DNA of 64,000 nt from positions 62,001 through 126,000 of the forward strand of contig NZ_PYFX01000001.1 in the NCBI RefSeq assembly GCF_003020115.1, read 5' to 3'. Shown piece after piece: positions 1-8,668 of the stretch. The notes beneath the pieces were generated by a model that was not told where the DNA came from, did no database searches, and saw only the letters and a program-made list of their open reading frames with translations. Every line of letters starts with the position of its first letter. Positions within the stretch are counted from its first letter, which is position 1. Position numbers and translations under genes: made by a program. The DNA comes from Bradyrhizobium sp. MOS002. Its GTDB lineage: Bacteria; Pseudomonadota; Alphaproteobacteria; Rhizobiales; Xanthobacteraceae.

Positions 1-735
1 CTCGCCCGCCTTCCGATCGCCGCGGAGAGCATGGAGCAGTGGTGGCGCACCAATCTTTCCGATCCCAAGGCCGCGACCGCGTGGCTGAAAAGCGTCAACG
101 CAGACAACGCATCGGAACTGTTTCGAACGTTCGGCGGACAGCTGCTTCACCGCATGTTTCTTCTGTTCTTTTCGCTGGTGGCCTTGTTCGTCTTGCTGCG
201 CAACGGCCGGTCGATCTCGGACCGCGTGCTGGAAACCTGCGATCGACTTTTCGGTGAGGCGGGAGAGGGTCTCGCCGAGCAAATGGTCGATGCGATCCGC
301 GGCACCGTCAACGGTACGGTGCTGGTCGCCGCGGGCGAGGGATTATTGATCGGCGTCGCCTATTTCGTCGCCGGCGTGCCGCATGCCATCGTATTCACGA
401 TATTGACGACGGCCTTCGCCATGCTTCCCTTCGGCGCCTGGCTGGCTTTCACCGCTGCGGCGCTGGTCCTGATCTCCGGCGGCGGCAGCGGCTTCGCAGC
501 CGCGGGCGTCTTCTTCTGGGGCGCGATCGTCATGTTGGCCGGCGATCATTTCGTATGGCCGACCCTGGTCGGCGACTCCGCGCGGCTGCCGTTTCTGTTC
601 GCGTTCGTCGGAATCTTCGGAGGCTTGGCTGCCTTCGGCCTCCTGGGCTTGTTTTTAGGCCCGGTGATCATGTCAGCCTTGCTGGTGGTCTGGCGCGAGT
701 GGGTGTTCCGACCTGTCGCGCATAAGAACGGTTGA
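1..735 (+). CDS. AI-2E family transporter, C-terminal part (5' end outside window)
   Basis: The reading frame is open from base 1, so the gene starts to the left of the window; the ATG at 31 is internal. The visible 244 residues hold about five hydrophobic segments. A membrane segment (HRMFLLFFSLVALFVLLR) leads into a soluble stretch, followed by glycine-rich membrane helices near the C-terminus (GLAAFGLLGLFLGPVIMSALLVV). The order and the conserved LGLFLGPV-type ending match the AI-2E/PerM exporter family (about 350 aa). The substrate cannot be told from sequence; family members are linked to autoinducer-2 release or Na+/H+ exchange. It converges on the thiolase gene across a shared terminator hairpin. 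Confidence 0.8.
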   Translation, partial: LARLPIAAESMEQWWRTNLSDPKAATAWLKSVNADNASELFRTFGGQLLHRMFLLFFSLVALFVLLRNGRSISDRVLETCDRLFGEAGEGLAEQMVDAIRGTVNGTVLVAAGEGLLIGVAYFVAGVPHAIVFTILTTAFAMLPFGAWLAFTAAALVLISGGGSGFAAAGVFFWGAIVMLAGDHFVWPTLVGDSARLPFLFAFVGIFGGLAAFGLLGLFLGPVIMSALLVVWREWVFRPVAHKNG

Positions 736-743
736 GAAAGCAA

Positions 744-772
744 AAGGCACGGCGCTTGCGACGCCGTGCCTT
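744..772. terminator. Bidirectional intrinsic terminator between convergent genes
   Basis: A perfect 11-bp inverted repeat (AAGGCACGGCG / CGCCGTGCCTT) encloses a 7-nt loop. It lies 8 nt after the AI-2E stop and 21 nt from the thiolase stop. A-rich and T-rich flanks allow use on both strands. Confidence 0.8.
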
Positions 773-793
773 CCGCATTGATGAAGCTCGATC

Positions 794-1966
794 TCAGCTG
801 TAGATTTCGAACAGGCCCGCGCCGCCCTGGCCGCCGCCGATGCACATCGTCACCACGCCCCATTTGGCCTTGCGGCGCTTGCCTTCCTGGAGGATGTGGC
901 CGGTGAGACGTGCGCCGGTCATGCCGAAGGGATGGCCGATCGCGATCGAGCCGCCGTTGACATTGTACTTGGCGGGATCGATGCCGAGCTTGTCGCGCGA
1001 ATAGAGGCACTGGCTGGCGAAGGCTTCGTTGAGCTCCCAGAGATCGATGTCGTCGATCTTCAGGCCATGACGCTTCAACAGCTTCGGCACGGCAAAGATC
1101 GGACCGATGCCCATCTCGTCCGGCTCGCAACCGGCCGCCGCCCAGGCGACGAAGCGGCCCATGGGATTGAGGCCGCGCTTCTCCGCGTCTTTGGCTTCCA
1201 TCAGCACCACGGCCGCGGCGCCGTCGGAGAGCTGGCTGGCGTTGCCCGCCGTGACGAACTTGCCGGGGCCCCTGACGGGCTCGAGCTTGGCGAGACCTTC
1301 CAGCGTGGTCTCGGGCCGGTTGCACTCGTCGCGGTCGACGACGTAATCGACGATCGACTCGGCCTTGGTCGCCTTGTCGACCACTTTCATCTTGGTCTTC
1401 ATCGGGACGATCTCGTCCTTGAACTTGCCCGCCTGCTGCGCGGCGGCCATGCGGCGCTGCGACTCCAGCGAATACTCGTCCTGATATTCGCGGCTGAGCT
1501 TGTAGCGCTCGGCGACGATATCGGCGGTGTCGATCATCGCCATGAAGATCGCCGGCGCCGTCTTGAGCAGCTCGGGATCGATCGATTCCTTCGGCGTGCC
1601 GCCGCCCGGCATCGAGATGCTCTCGACGCCGCCTGCGACGATGCAATCGGAACCGTCCGAGCGGATCGAGTTGGCGGCCATCGCGATGGTCTGGAGACCG
1701 GACGAGCAGAACCGGTTCACCGAGACGCCCCCGGTCGATTTCGGCATTCCTGCCAGCAGCGCGGCCTGGCGGCCGATGTTCGGCGCGCCATGGGCGCAAT
1801 TGCCGAGATAGCAATCCTCGACATAGTCCTTCTCGACGCCGGCACGGTCGACCGCGTGGTGAATGGCGTGGGCCGCGAGCGACATCGGCGGGGTGATGTT
1901 GAACCCGCCGCGGCCGGATTTCGCGAGGCCCGTGCGTGCATAGGAAACGATGACGGCTTCACGCAT
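794..1966 (-). CDS. Acetyl-CoA C-acyltransferase (thiolase)
   Basis: A 390-aa thiolase that condenses or cleaves acyl-CoA in fatty-acid oxidation or acetoacetyl-CoA formation. The nucleophilic cysteine is C87 in VNRFCSSGLQT. The second catalytic site GHPFGMTGARL lies near residue 346, and the C-terminal cysteine is C375 in TMCIGGGQGGAG. All three active-site elements are intact and the length is typical. The ATG at 1966 is chosen because a GGGAGA ribosome-binding site precedes it; an in-frame ATG at 2026 would add 20 basic, unconserved residues. It stands alone with no beta-oxidation partner beside it, so degradative and biosynthetic roles cannot be separated. Confidence 0.93.
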   Translation of the reverse strand: MREAVIVSYARTGLAKSGRGGFNITPPMSLAAHAIHHAVDRAGVEKDYVEDCYLGNCAHGAPNIGRQAALLAGMPKSTGGVSVNRFCSSGLQTIAMAANSIRSDGSDCIVAGGVESISMPGGGTPKESIDPELLKTAPAIFMAMIDTADIVAERYKLSREYQDEYSLESQRRMAAAQQAGKFKDEIVPMKTKMKVVDKATKAESIVDYVVDRDECNRPETTLEGLAKLEPVRGPGKFVTAGNASQLSDGAAAVVLMEAKDAEKRGLNPMGRFVAWAAAGCEPDEMGIGPIFAVPKLLKRHGLKIDDIDLWELNEAFASQCLYSRDKLGIDPAKYNVNGGSIAIGHPFGMTGARLTGHILQEGKRRKAKWGVVTMCIGGGQGGAGLFEIYS

Positions 1967-2062
1967 TGTTTTCTCCCTTTTCGAACGATTTGAACGGAGC
2001 GTCGGTCGACGTCTTCTCGGCGCCATTGGTACACAATGTCCAGCGGTCGCGGGAGAAATAAA

Positions 2063-2090
2063 AACGCCGCCCTCGCGAGAGGGCGGCGTT
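2063..2090 (-). terminator. Intrinsic terminator of serA
   Basis: A perfect 12-bp stem (AACGCCGCCCTC with its complement) with a GCGA/TCGC tetraloop. On the minus strand it is followed by a T-rich run (TTTTTATTTC). It lies 29 nt past the serA stop codon. Confidence 0.88.
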
Positions 2091-2118
2091 GTTCCGCGGG
2101 TCGGAATATGTCGGCGTA

Positions 2119-3708
2119 TCAGAACGTCAGCGCCTTGACCTGCTTGACCTGCGGCAGGGCCTGCACCTTGGCGAGCAGATCGGCCGGCACCGCGCCGTCG
2201 ACCTCGATCAGCGCGATGGCATCGGAGCCCGGCGCGACGCGGCCGAGATGGAAGGTCGCGATGTTGATCTTGGCATCGCCGAGCAGGCTCGCGAACTTGC
2301 CGATGAAGCCCGGCTTGTCCTCGTTGGTCACGTAGATCATCGACTTGCCAAATTCAGCGTCGACGCGGATGCCCTTGATGTCGACCAGGCGTGGCTTGCC
2401 GTCGGCATAGACCGTGCCCGAGACCGACCGCTCCTGCCGCTCGGTGGTGACGGTGACGGTGATCAGGCTTTCATAGTCGCTCTGGGCGGCGCGGACGATC
2501 TCGTCGACCACCATGCCGCGCTCCTTGGCGACGACGGGCGCGGACACGACGTTGACCTCGCCCAGCATCGGCCGCAGCAGGCCGGACAGCACGGCGGAGG
2601 TGATCGCCTTGATCTTCATCTCCGCGACATGGCCTTCATAGGTGATCTCGACCTTGAGGATGCCGCTCTCGGTCAGCTGGCCGGCGAACGAGCCGAGCTT
2701 TTCGGCGAGCGCGATGAACGGCTTCAGCTTCGGCGCTTCTTCCGCCGTGATCGAGGGGAAGTTGACGGCATTCGAGATCGCGCCGGTGAGCAGATAATCC
2801 GACATCTGCTCGGCGACCTGAAGCGCGACGTTCTCCTGCGCTTCGGTGGTGGACGCGCCGAGATGCGGCGTGCAGATCACGTTGGGATGACCGAACAGAA
2901 CGTTCGCGGTGGCGGGCTCCTCGACAAAGACGTCGAACGCGGCGCCCGCGATGTGCTTGGAATTCAAGGCGTCGACCACGGCCTGCTCGTCGACGAGGCC
3001 GCCGCGGGCGCAATTGATCAGGCGCACGCCCTTCTTCATCCTGGCGATCGCGGCCGCGTCGATGATGTTCTTGGTCTTCTCGGTGAGCGGGGTGTGCAGC
3101 GTGATGAAGTCGGCGCGCTTGAGCAGGTCGTCGAGCTCGACCTTCTCGACGCCGATATCCCTGGCGCGCTCCGGCGACAGGAACGGATCGAACGCGATCA
3201 CCTTCATGCGCAGGCCGAGCGCGCGGTCGGCGACGATCGAGCCGATGTTGCCGCAGCCGACGACGCCGAGCACCTTGCCGGTGATCTCGACGCCCATGAA
3301 GCGGTTCTTCTCCCACTTGCCGGCCTGGGTCGAAGCGTCCGCCTGCGGAATCTCGCGCGCCAGCGCCAGCATCAGGGTGATGGCGTGCTCGGCGGTCGTG
3401 ATCGAATTGCCGAACGGCGTGTTCATCACGATGATGCCCTTGGCCGTGGCGGCGGGAATCTCGACGTTGTCGACGCCGATGCCGGCGCGGCCGATCACCT
3501 TGAGCTTGGTCGCCTTCTCCAGGATCTTCGCGGTCGCCTTGGTCGCCGAGCGGATCGCGAGGCCGTCGTAATTGCCGATGATCTCGGCGAGCTTGTCCTT
3601 GTCCTTGCCGAGGTTGGGCTGGAAGTCGACCTCGACGCCGCGATCTCTAAAGATCTGCACGGCTGCGGGAGAGAGCGCGTCGGAAATGAGAACTTTGGGC
3701 TTGGTCAT
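2119..3708 (-). CDS. serA: D-3-phosphoglycerate dehydrogenase
   Basis: First committed enzyme of serine synthesis; it oxidises 3-phosphoglycerate to 3-phosphohydroxypyruvate with NAD+. The 529-residue length matches the long (type I) form. In order it has a substrate-binding domain, the Rossmann motif VVGCGNIGSIVADRA, and the GRAGIGVDNVEIPAA and NTPFGNS signatures. These are followed by an intervening (ASB-like) domain from about residue 320 and a C-terminal ACT domain (YVTNEDKPGFIGKFA) for serine feedback. serC lies just upstream on the same strand, so the first two pathway steps are adjacent. A palindromic repeat sits in the gap between them, so they may not share one transcript. Confidence 0.97.
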   Translation of the reverse strand: MTKPKVLISDALSPAAVQIFRDRGVEVDFQPNLGKDKDKLAEIIGNYDGLAIRSATKATAKILEKATKLKVIGRAGIGVDNVEIPAATAKGIIVMNTPFGNSITTAEHAITLMLALAREIPQADASTQAGKWEKNRFMGVEITGKVLGVVGCGNIGSIVADRALGLRMKVIAFDPFLSPERARDIGVEKVELDDLLKRADFITLHTPLTEKTKNIIDAAAIARMKKGVRLINCARGGLVDEQAVVDALNSKHIAGAAFDVFVEEPATANVLFGHPNVICTPHLGASTTEAQENVALQVAEQMSDYLLTGAISNAVNFPSITAEEAPKLKPFIALAEKLGSFAGQLTESGILKVEITYEGHVAEMKIKAITSAVLSGLLRPMLGEVNVVSAPVVAKERGMVVDEIVRAAQSDYESLITVTVTTERQERSVSGTVYADGKPRLVDIKGIRVDAEFGKSMIYVTNEDKPGFIGKFASLLGDAKINIATFHLGRVAPGSDAIALIEVDGAVPADLLAKVQALPQVKQVKALTF

Positions 3709-3742
3709 GGGAATGATCCCTGATGGTCGATAAATCTGAGAC

Positions 3743-3812
3743 CGTCATCCGCGGGCTTGACCCGCGGATCCATTCTCTTCGATGGATGGCCGGGTCAAGC
3801 CCGGCCATGACG
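3743..3812. repeat. Dispersed palindromic repeat, type D (serC-serA gap)
   Basis: Two adjacent hairpins: CCGCGGGCTTGACCCGCGG, then GGCCGGGTCAAGCCCGGCC, flanked by CGTCAT...ATGACG as terminal inverted repeats. A shorter related hairpin lies at 58734-58756. It looks like a small non-coding mobile palindrome. Confidence 0.75.
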
Positions 3813-3843
3813 AGATGGAGATAACGCGACGAGCGAAGCTTGC

Positions 3844-5016
3844 TTACGCCGCCTTGGCGAGCGTGGCCTTGGTCTCGGCAAAAGCCCAGTCGATCCACTG
3901 CGTCAGCAGCGCGACGTCACTGGCCTCGACGGTGGCGCCGCACCAGATGCGCAGGCCGGCCGGCGCATCGCGATAGTAGGCGAAGTCGTAGCCCGCGCCT
4001 TCCTTCTCGACCAGCGCCACCAGCTTCTTGGAGAAGTCGGCCTGCGCGTCCTCGGAGAGCGAGGTGATCGCGGGATCGGTGAACTTCAGGCACACCGAAG
4101 TGTTGGAACGGATCGCGGCGTCCTTGGCCAGGAAGTCGATCCAGGGCGTCTTCGCCTTCCAGTCGGCGAGCACCTTGGTGTTGGCGTCGGCGCGCGCGAT
4201 CAGCGCCTTCAGGCCGCCGATCGACTTGGCCCAGTTCAGCGCGTCGAGATAATCCTCGACGCAGAGCATCGACGGCGTGTTGATGGTCTCGCCGACGAAA
4301 ATGCCTTCGTTGATCTTGCCGCCCTTGGTCATGCGGAAAATCTTCGGAAGCGGCCAGGCCGGCTTGTAGGTTTCGAGCCGCTCCACCGCGCGGGGCGACA
4401 GGATCAGCATGCCGTGCGCGGCTTCGCCGCCGAGCGCCTTCTGCCAGGAGAAGGTGACGACGTCGAGCTTGGCCCAGTCGAGGGCTTGCGCGAACGCGGC
4501 CGAGGTGGCGTCGCAGATGGTCAGGCCTTCGCGGGTCGCGCTGATCCAATCGGCGTTGGGCACGCGCACGCCCGAGGTGGTGCCGTTCCAGGTGAAGACG
4601 ACGTCGGACTTCGGATCGACCTTGGAGAGGTCGGGGATCTCACCGTAAGCCGCGTTGAGCTTGGTGACGTCCTTGAGCTTCAATTCTTTGACGATGTCGC
4701 TGACCCAGCCCTCGCCGAAGGATTCCCAGGCGAGCGTGGTGACGGGCCGCGCACCCAGCATCGACCACAGCGCCATCTCGACCGCGCCGGTATCGGAGGC
4801 CGGTACGATGCCGATGCGATAATCGGCAGGCACTTCGAGCACCTCGCGCGTCAAATCGATCGCGAGCTTGAGCTTGGTCTTGCCGACCTTCGCGCGATGC
4901 GAACGGCCGAGCGCTGCGTCCTTGAGATTTTGGGCATTCCATCCGGGGCGCTTGGCGCAGGGGCCGGAGGAAAAATGCGGCACGTTCGGCCGCGAAGCGG
5001 GCTTCGCTACAGTCAT
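3844..5016 (-). CDS. serC: Phosphoserine aminotransferase
   Basis: A 390-aa PLP enzyme that converts 3-phosphohydroxypyruvate and glutamate to phosphoserine and 2-oxoglutarate; it may also act in pyridoxine synthesis. The PLP lysine is K193 in [15 protein letters not shown]. The N-terminal [13 protein letters not shown] and [10 protein letters not shown] motifs are typical of the proteobacterial/archaeal-type SerC subgroup of about 370-390 aa. The start ATG at 5016 gives the expected N-terminus. It lies upstream of serA on the same strand with a 135-bp gap that contains a repeat. Confidence 0.96.
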   Translation of the reverse strand: MTVAKPASRPNVPHFSSGPCAKRPGWNAQNLKDAALGRSHRAKVGKTKLKLAIDLTREVLEVPADYRIGIVPASDTGAVEMALWSMLGARPVTTLAWESFGEGWVSDIVKELKLKDVTKLNAAYGEIPDLSKVDPKSDVVFTWNGTTSGVRVPNADWISATREGLTICDATSAAFAQALDWAKLDVVTFSWQKALGGEAAHGMLILSPRAVERLETYKPAWPLPKIFRMTKGGKINEGIFVGETINTPSMLCVEDYLDALNWAKSIGGLKALIARADANTKVLADWKAKTPWIDFLAKDAAIRSNTSVCLKFTDPAITSLSEDAQADFSKKLVALVEKEGAGYDFAYYRDAPAGLRIWCGATVEASDVALLTQWIDWAFAETKATLAKAA

Positions 5017-5095
5017 CGTCTACCCTTCCAGATAGTAAGCCTCCCGTTGGGGGGAGGTGTCCCGCCGCGGCTGATACGGGAATCGGGAAGACCAG

Positions 5096-5302
5096 TCAAG
5101 GAAGTTCCGGGGCCTCACGCGCGGGTGATAGCGCCTCCGGCGCGATATCAGGGGATTCGACCACGGCCAGCGCGTTCAGCAAGTCCGTGGCATCGTTGAT
5201 CAATTGCGCGGCGCGGCGGCGGCTGCCGACTTTCAGAATGCATTTGTCATTGGCCTGCACGACGTAGTCGTTGCCGACCTTGATCATCGAATAGCTTGTC
5301 AT
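5096..5302 (-). CDS. Small conserved hypothetical protein (68 aa)
   Basis: A soluble 68-residue protein beginning MTSYSMIKVGNDYVVQ with no recognised domain. The ATG at 5302 is chosen over 5350 because a GGGGA ribosome-binding site precedes it and the extension looks non-conserved. The middle part (CILKVGSRRRAAQLINDA) predicts a short helix, and the tail is acidic and proline-rich. It lies upstream of serC on the same strand. Function unknown; calling it real rests on codon use and the ribosome-binding site. Confidence 0.6.
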   Translation of the reverse strand: MTSYSMIKVGNDYVVQANDKCILKVGSRRRAAQLINDATDLLNALAVVESPDIAPEALSPAREAPELP

Positions 5303-5460
5303 CGAAATCCCCGAACCGACAGAGCCCGGTTTCAGACGCTCGCCTAGCACCGTTCGTTCCTGGTTCCACGTGAACGTCGAACGGTTAGTTTATCAGCTCT
5401 TAATATGAACGTATGCGCGATCCGATTTCGCTGATCGCGCAAGGCTCATAGCGTGCTGCG

Positions 5461-5925
5461 TCAAAAGCGGACAGTCATGCCGACGTGACTCGCTGTGAAC
5501 CCAAGCCGCTTGTAGAAGCGCTGCGCATCTGTTCGCGTCTGATGCGTGAGCAGTTCGACCAGATTGCAGCCGCGCGCTTTCGCTTCCGTCACCGCCCATT
5601 GCACCAATTTCTCGCCGATGCCGCGGCTGCGGCAATCGGAAGCAACACGGACGTCTTCGAGCAGACCGCGCAGGCCGCCTTGCGAGCTGAGACCCGGCAG
5701 GATCGCGAGTTGCAGGCAGCCGACCACCCTGCCCTCGCTCTCGGCAACCACCAGCTGGAGATTTTGATCGCGCTCGACCCGCGAGAATGCTTCGTAATAA
5801 GACGCAGGCAGCGGATCTTCCAGGCGTTCGCGTGCGCTCCCGAGATGATCGTCGGCGAGCATCGCCACGATCGCAGCAACGTCCTCGCGGCACGCGGGAC
5901 GAATGGAGACGGACTCGGCGTTCAT
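5461..5925 (-). CDS. GNAT family N-acetyltransferase
   Basis: A 154-aa single-domain GNAT fold. The acetyl-CoA pyrophosphate loop is RSRGIGEKL (about residues 99-107), after the beta strand LEDVRVASDC. The C-terminal ELLTHQTRTDAQRFYKRLGF is the usual acceptor-side ending. The start has a CAGGAG site 8 nt upstream. The substrate is not predictable; related proteins acetylate small amines or antibiotics. The GST gene upstream is on the same strand with a 25-bp gap, so the two are probably cotranscribed. Confidence 0.88.
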   Translation of the reverse strand: MNAESVSIRPACREDVAAIVAMLADDHLGSARERLEDPLPASYYEAFSRVERDQNLQLVVAESEGRVVGCLQLAILPGLSSQGGLRGLLEDVRVASDCRSRGIGEKLVQWAVTEAKARGCNLVELLTHQTRTDAQRFYKRLGFTASHVGMTVRF

Positions 5926-5950
5926 GACATTACTCCTGCCTCAGCGCGCC

Positions 5951-6541
5951 TTAGCGCACCGGGGGAAGGCCGAGAAAGGTCTCGGCTTCGGCGATCCAGC
6001 GGCGGACGGCGGCAAAGCGGCCGAGGTCGAAGCCGCCTTCGTGCGCGACGCGGGTATAGGCAAGCAGTGACACATCGGCGAGCGAAACCGCATCGCCGGC
6101 GAGGAAACGGCTGCCGGCGAGATGCTGCTCCATGCGGTCGAGCGCCGCATAGCCGCGCTTGACCTTTTCTGGATCGAGCTCGGAGGCGTCCTTGCCGAGA
6201 TAGACGAGCTGGAAGCGGCACACCGCGATATAGGGCTCGTGGCTGTATTGCTCCCAGAACAGCCATTCGTCCATCTTGGCGGCGGTGAAGGCATCGCGCG
6301 GAATGAGCGCGCTGTCGCGCGCGAGATAGCGGATGATGGCATTGGACTGCGCCAGCGTGCGACCGTCGTCGAAAGCGACGGTGGGCACCTGGCCGGCACC
6401 GTTCATCTCGAGGAATTGCGAGGTGCGGCTCTCGCCCTTACGGGTGTCGATCTCGATCCACTGGTAGGGCACCGCGAGCTTGTCGCAGACCCACTTCACT
6501 TTCAGACAATTGCCGGAATTGGTATCGCCGTAGATCCGCAT
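5951..6541 (-). CDS. Glutathione S-transferase family protein
   Basis: A 196-aa cytosolic GST. The thioredoxin-like N-terminal domain (MRIYGDTNSGNCLKVKW) carries the cis-proline motif GAGQVPTV and the glutathione-binding LAQSNAIIRYLA. The helical C-terminal domain includes SLADVSLLAYTRVA, the N-capping box region. The ATG at 6541 gives the normal GST start; an ATG 17 codons upstream adds unrelated residues. The substrate is unknown. It is probably cotranscribed with the downstream GNAT gene. Confidence 0.92.
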   Translation of the reverse strand: MRIYGDTNSGNCLKVKWVCDKLAVPYQWIEIDTRKGESRTSQFLEMNGAGQVPTVAFDDGRTLAQSNAIIRYLARDSALIPRDAFTAAKMDEWLFWEQYSHEPYIAVCRFQLVYLGKDASELDPEKVKRGYAALDRMEQHLAGSRFLAGDAVSLADVSLLAYTRVAHEGGFDLGRFAAVRRWIAEAETFLGLPPVR

Positions 6542-6610
6542 CGCTGCCCCCGCGTTCAGCGACAGAGCATCAAAACGGAGGCGGCCTGTCAATCGGCCCG
6601 CGCAGGCGCG

Positions 6611-7438
6611 TCAGAATTTGTAGCCGAGGCCCGCGCGAACGGTGTTGATGCTGGTGTCGACCGCCGAGCTGAAGCGAATATATTCGTACTCACCGCGGAA
6701 GAACAGGCCACCGACCAGATTGACGTCGACGCCGAGACCGGCGCTGTAGCCGTAGATCAAATGGTTATGCTGGGCGTCCGTCGAGCTCAGCAGCGCGAGT
6801 GGAGTATAGGTGCCGAGTTGGGTCGCGCTGATGCGGTCCTGCGCACTGACCGTGCGGATGATGTCGGCATTCCCGAGTGCGAGACCCGCGAACAAGTAGG
6901 GCAGAAAGCATCCCCAGGCGTAAGCTGCGCGGCCGCGGAATGTCGCCATGTCGCTGATGTTGATCGACGACGTGGAGGTCGCTGTGACGTCGTGAAAATT
7001 GCCGTCGGACAGGGCGACGGGGCTCACGCGCCGCTCCGAGGCTGACGCCGTTCCTCCGAACTTGCCGTGCAGGTAGCTGAATTCAAGGCCGAGTACGACA
7101 TCATCCCACTGGCCATTGTAGCCGACGAAAGCGCCGTAGCCGCTGGTGCGCTGCGACGCCTTGCCAAGTCCGAGGTTCCACTGCGATACGCCCATCGAAC
7201 TTTCGATCAAGGTATCGGCCAGCAACGCCGCCATCATGTTGCTGGTTGAGCCGTTGAAGTTCTCGTCCGACGAGCCATAGCCGCCCTGGGCGCCGATATA
7301 GCTGCCCTGCCAGTTGACGTTGGACTTGCTCAAGCCGTCGGTGAAGCCGCCCCGCAGGATCGGCAAATCCGGCATGTCGGCCGCATGCGCGGCAGAGACC
7401 GTCCCCAACATCGCCGCCGCCAACAAAAGCCTACGCAT
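6611..7438 (-). CDS. Outer-membrane beta-barrel protein (Omp25/31-like)
   Basis: A signal peptide (MRRLLLAAAMLGTVSAAHA, cleavage before ADMPDLP) precedes about 255 residues of alternating aromatic and polar strands typical of the Omp25/RopB-type 8-strand barrel. The segments WQGSYIGAQGGYGSS and VRAGLGYKF at the extreme C-terminus, with terminal phenylalanine, fit a BAM recognition signal. The start at 7438 has GGAG 6 nt upstream; two further in-frame ATGs upstream are less well placed. The next barrel gene upstream is on the same strand but has its own terminator in between, so they are separate units. Confidence 0.87.
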   Translation of the reverse strand: MRRLLLAAAMLGTVSAAHAADMPDLPILRGGFTDGLSKSNVNWQGSYIGAQGGYGSSDENFNGSTSNMMAALLADTLIESSMGVSQWNLGLGKASQRTSGYGAFVGYNGQWDDVVLGLEFSYLHGKFGGTASASERRVSPVALSDGNFHDVTATSTSSINISDMATFRGRAAYAWGCFLPYLFAGLALGNADIIRTVSAQDRISATQLGTYTPLALLSSTDAQHNHLIYGYSAGLGVDVNLVGGLFFRGEYEYIRFSSAVDTSINTVRAGLGYKF

Positions 7439-7550
7439 CGAACGCTCCATCGAACTCGAACTTTCAGCCGTGATCATGGCTCGTTAACCTTAACCAATGG
7501 TTGCGTCGGAGCATTTCGTCGCCGAGCGCCATGAAAAATATGCAAAGCAA

Positions 7551-7577
7551 AACGGCGCGGGATGATCCCGCGCCGTT
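7551..7577 (-). terminator. Intrinsic terminator after the second barrel gene
   Basis: A perfect 12-bp stem (AACGGCGCGGGA / TCCCGCGCCGTT) with a 3-nt loop, 28 nt past the stop of the gene at 7606-8433. On the minus strand a short T-rich stretch (TTTTGC) follows. Confidence 0.82.
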
Positions 7578-7605
7578 AAGAAGTCCTAACCGATCAGGCT
7601 GACGA

Positions 7606-8433
7606 TCAGCCCTTGGTGACGAGCGGCGGCATGTAGGCCGGCGGGCTGTTGAGATCCCAGCGCACGCCGAGCTTGACGTCGTGCGAGGTGAGCTCCTTGA
7701 TCTTGATCGTGGACGGACCCGAGGCGCTGTTGTCGAACAAGCGATAGTTGCCGGGCGCCGCGTCGCCGAGGTTCATGTAGCTGTAGGCCAGTTCGACGGT
7801 GAACCCGGGATTGACCTTGTAGGCGAGACCGGCGTGGGCGGCCCAGGCGAGGTTCCACTTTCCGTTGTCGGCGAAGTAAGCGACGCTGTTGTTGAGCCCC
7901 GGGCTGTATGACACGCCGTCGTCGCGGAAGCCGCTGATCTTGTTGTAGGAGCCGCCGACACCGGCGCCGATGAACGGGGTGATGCACCACCAGGTGCCGA
8001 GATCGACATAGGCATTCGCCATGACGACCCACTCGGATTTGCTGCCGCTGTAGTTGTTGACGCCGACGAAGCCGGGTCCAATGACGTTGTCGCTGCCGTG
8101 CAGATTGGCCCTGCCCCGGTACTGGCCGATCACGTCGCCACGGAACCAGTTGTTGAAGCGGTAGCCGACGCCGAGATCGAACAGCGTCGCCGAGTCGAAG
8201 CCGAGTCCCTCCGTCGTCTTCGTAAACCCAGGCGCTATGGCGCCCTCGATGCTCTTGGCGTGCTGGTTGGTCATGCCGACGTCGCCGCGCAGATACCAGC
8301 CGCCGAAATCGGCGGGCGGAGCCGGGGGAGCGTACATCGGAGGGGGCGCCGCGATCGGCATGTCGGCGGCGAACGCCATCGAGGAGATCAGGGTTGCCGC
8401 ACCCGCGGCAAGGAGAGACATAACGCTACGCAT
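7606..8433 (-). CDS. Outer-membrane beta-barrel protein (Omp25/RopB-like)
   Basis: A 275-aa exported protein. The signal peptide runs MRSVMSLLAAGAATLISSMAFA and is followed by a proline-rich linker (APPPMYAPPAPPAD). The barrel begins FGGWYLRGDVGMT. Strands such as DLGVGYRFNNWFRGDV and YKVNPGFTVELAYSYMNLG are typical of the family. The C-terminus (SPPAYMPPLVTKG) is unusual: the last strand KLGVRWDL is followed by a proline-rich tail rather than a terminal aromatic residue. The ATG at 8433 follows AAAGGACG. It carries its own terminator downstream. Role in envelope structure is inferred. Confidence 0.87.
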   Translation of the reverse strand: MRSVMSLLAAGAATLISSMAFAADMPIAAPPPMYAPPAPPADFGGWYLRGDVGMTNQHAKSIEGAIAPGFTKTTEGLGFDSATLFDLGVGYRFNNWFRGDVIGQYRGRANLHGSDNVIGPGFVGVNNYSGSKSEWVVMANAYVDLGTWWCITPFIGAGVGGSYNKISGFRDDGVSYSPGLNNSVAYFADNGKWNLAWAAHAGLAYKVNPGFTVELAYSYMNLGDAAPGNYRLFDNSASGPSTIKIKELTSHDVKLGVRWDLNSPPAYMPPLVTKG

Positions 8434-8668
8434 TGGCTTCGTCCTTTTGGCCGGTGAGGCAATACGGCGCCTCACGTTCTGGAAACTCACGGCCCGGACG
8501 ATGCCAGCAAATGTTTAAGCGCCAATTAACCCTAATTTTTAAGGTTGATTTTTTCTGACCGCACGCGCGCATGCGGCGCGAGCGTTGCAAAAATGCAGCG
8601 CCAAATGCGACGTCTTCGCCGCATTTCCTAACGATGTATGAAGCCGCGTTGCAGCAAGACAGGATATG

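Noticed and set aside
546..1814. 422-codon minus-strand frame overlapping the thiolase
   Set aside because: Out-of-frame shadow rich in arginine; the thiolase frame has all catalytic motifs.
2089..3723. 544-codon open frame on the plus strand opposite serA
   Set aside because: Antisense shadow of serA. Rich in D/R/G/L without any domain; no ribosome-binding site or supporting context.
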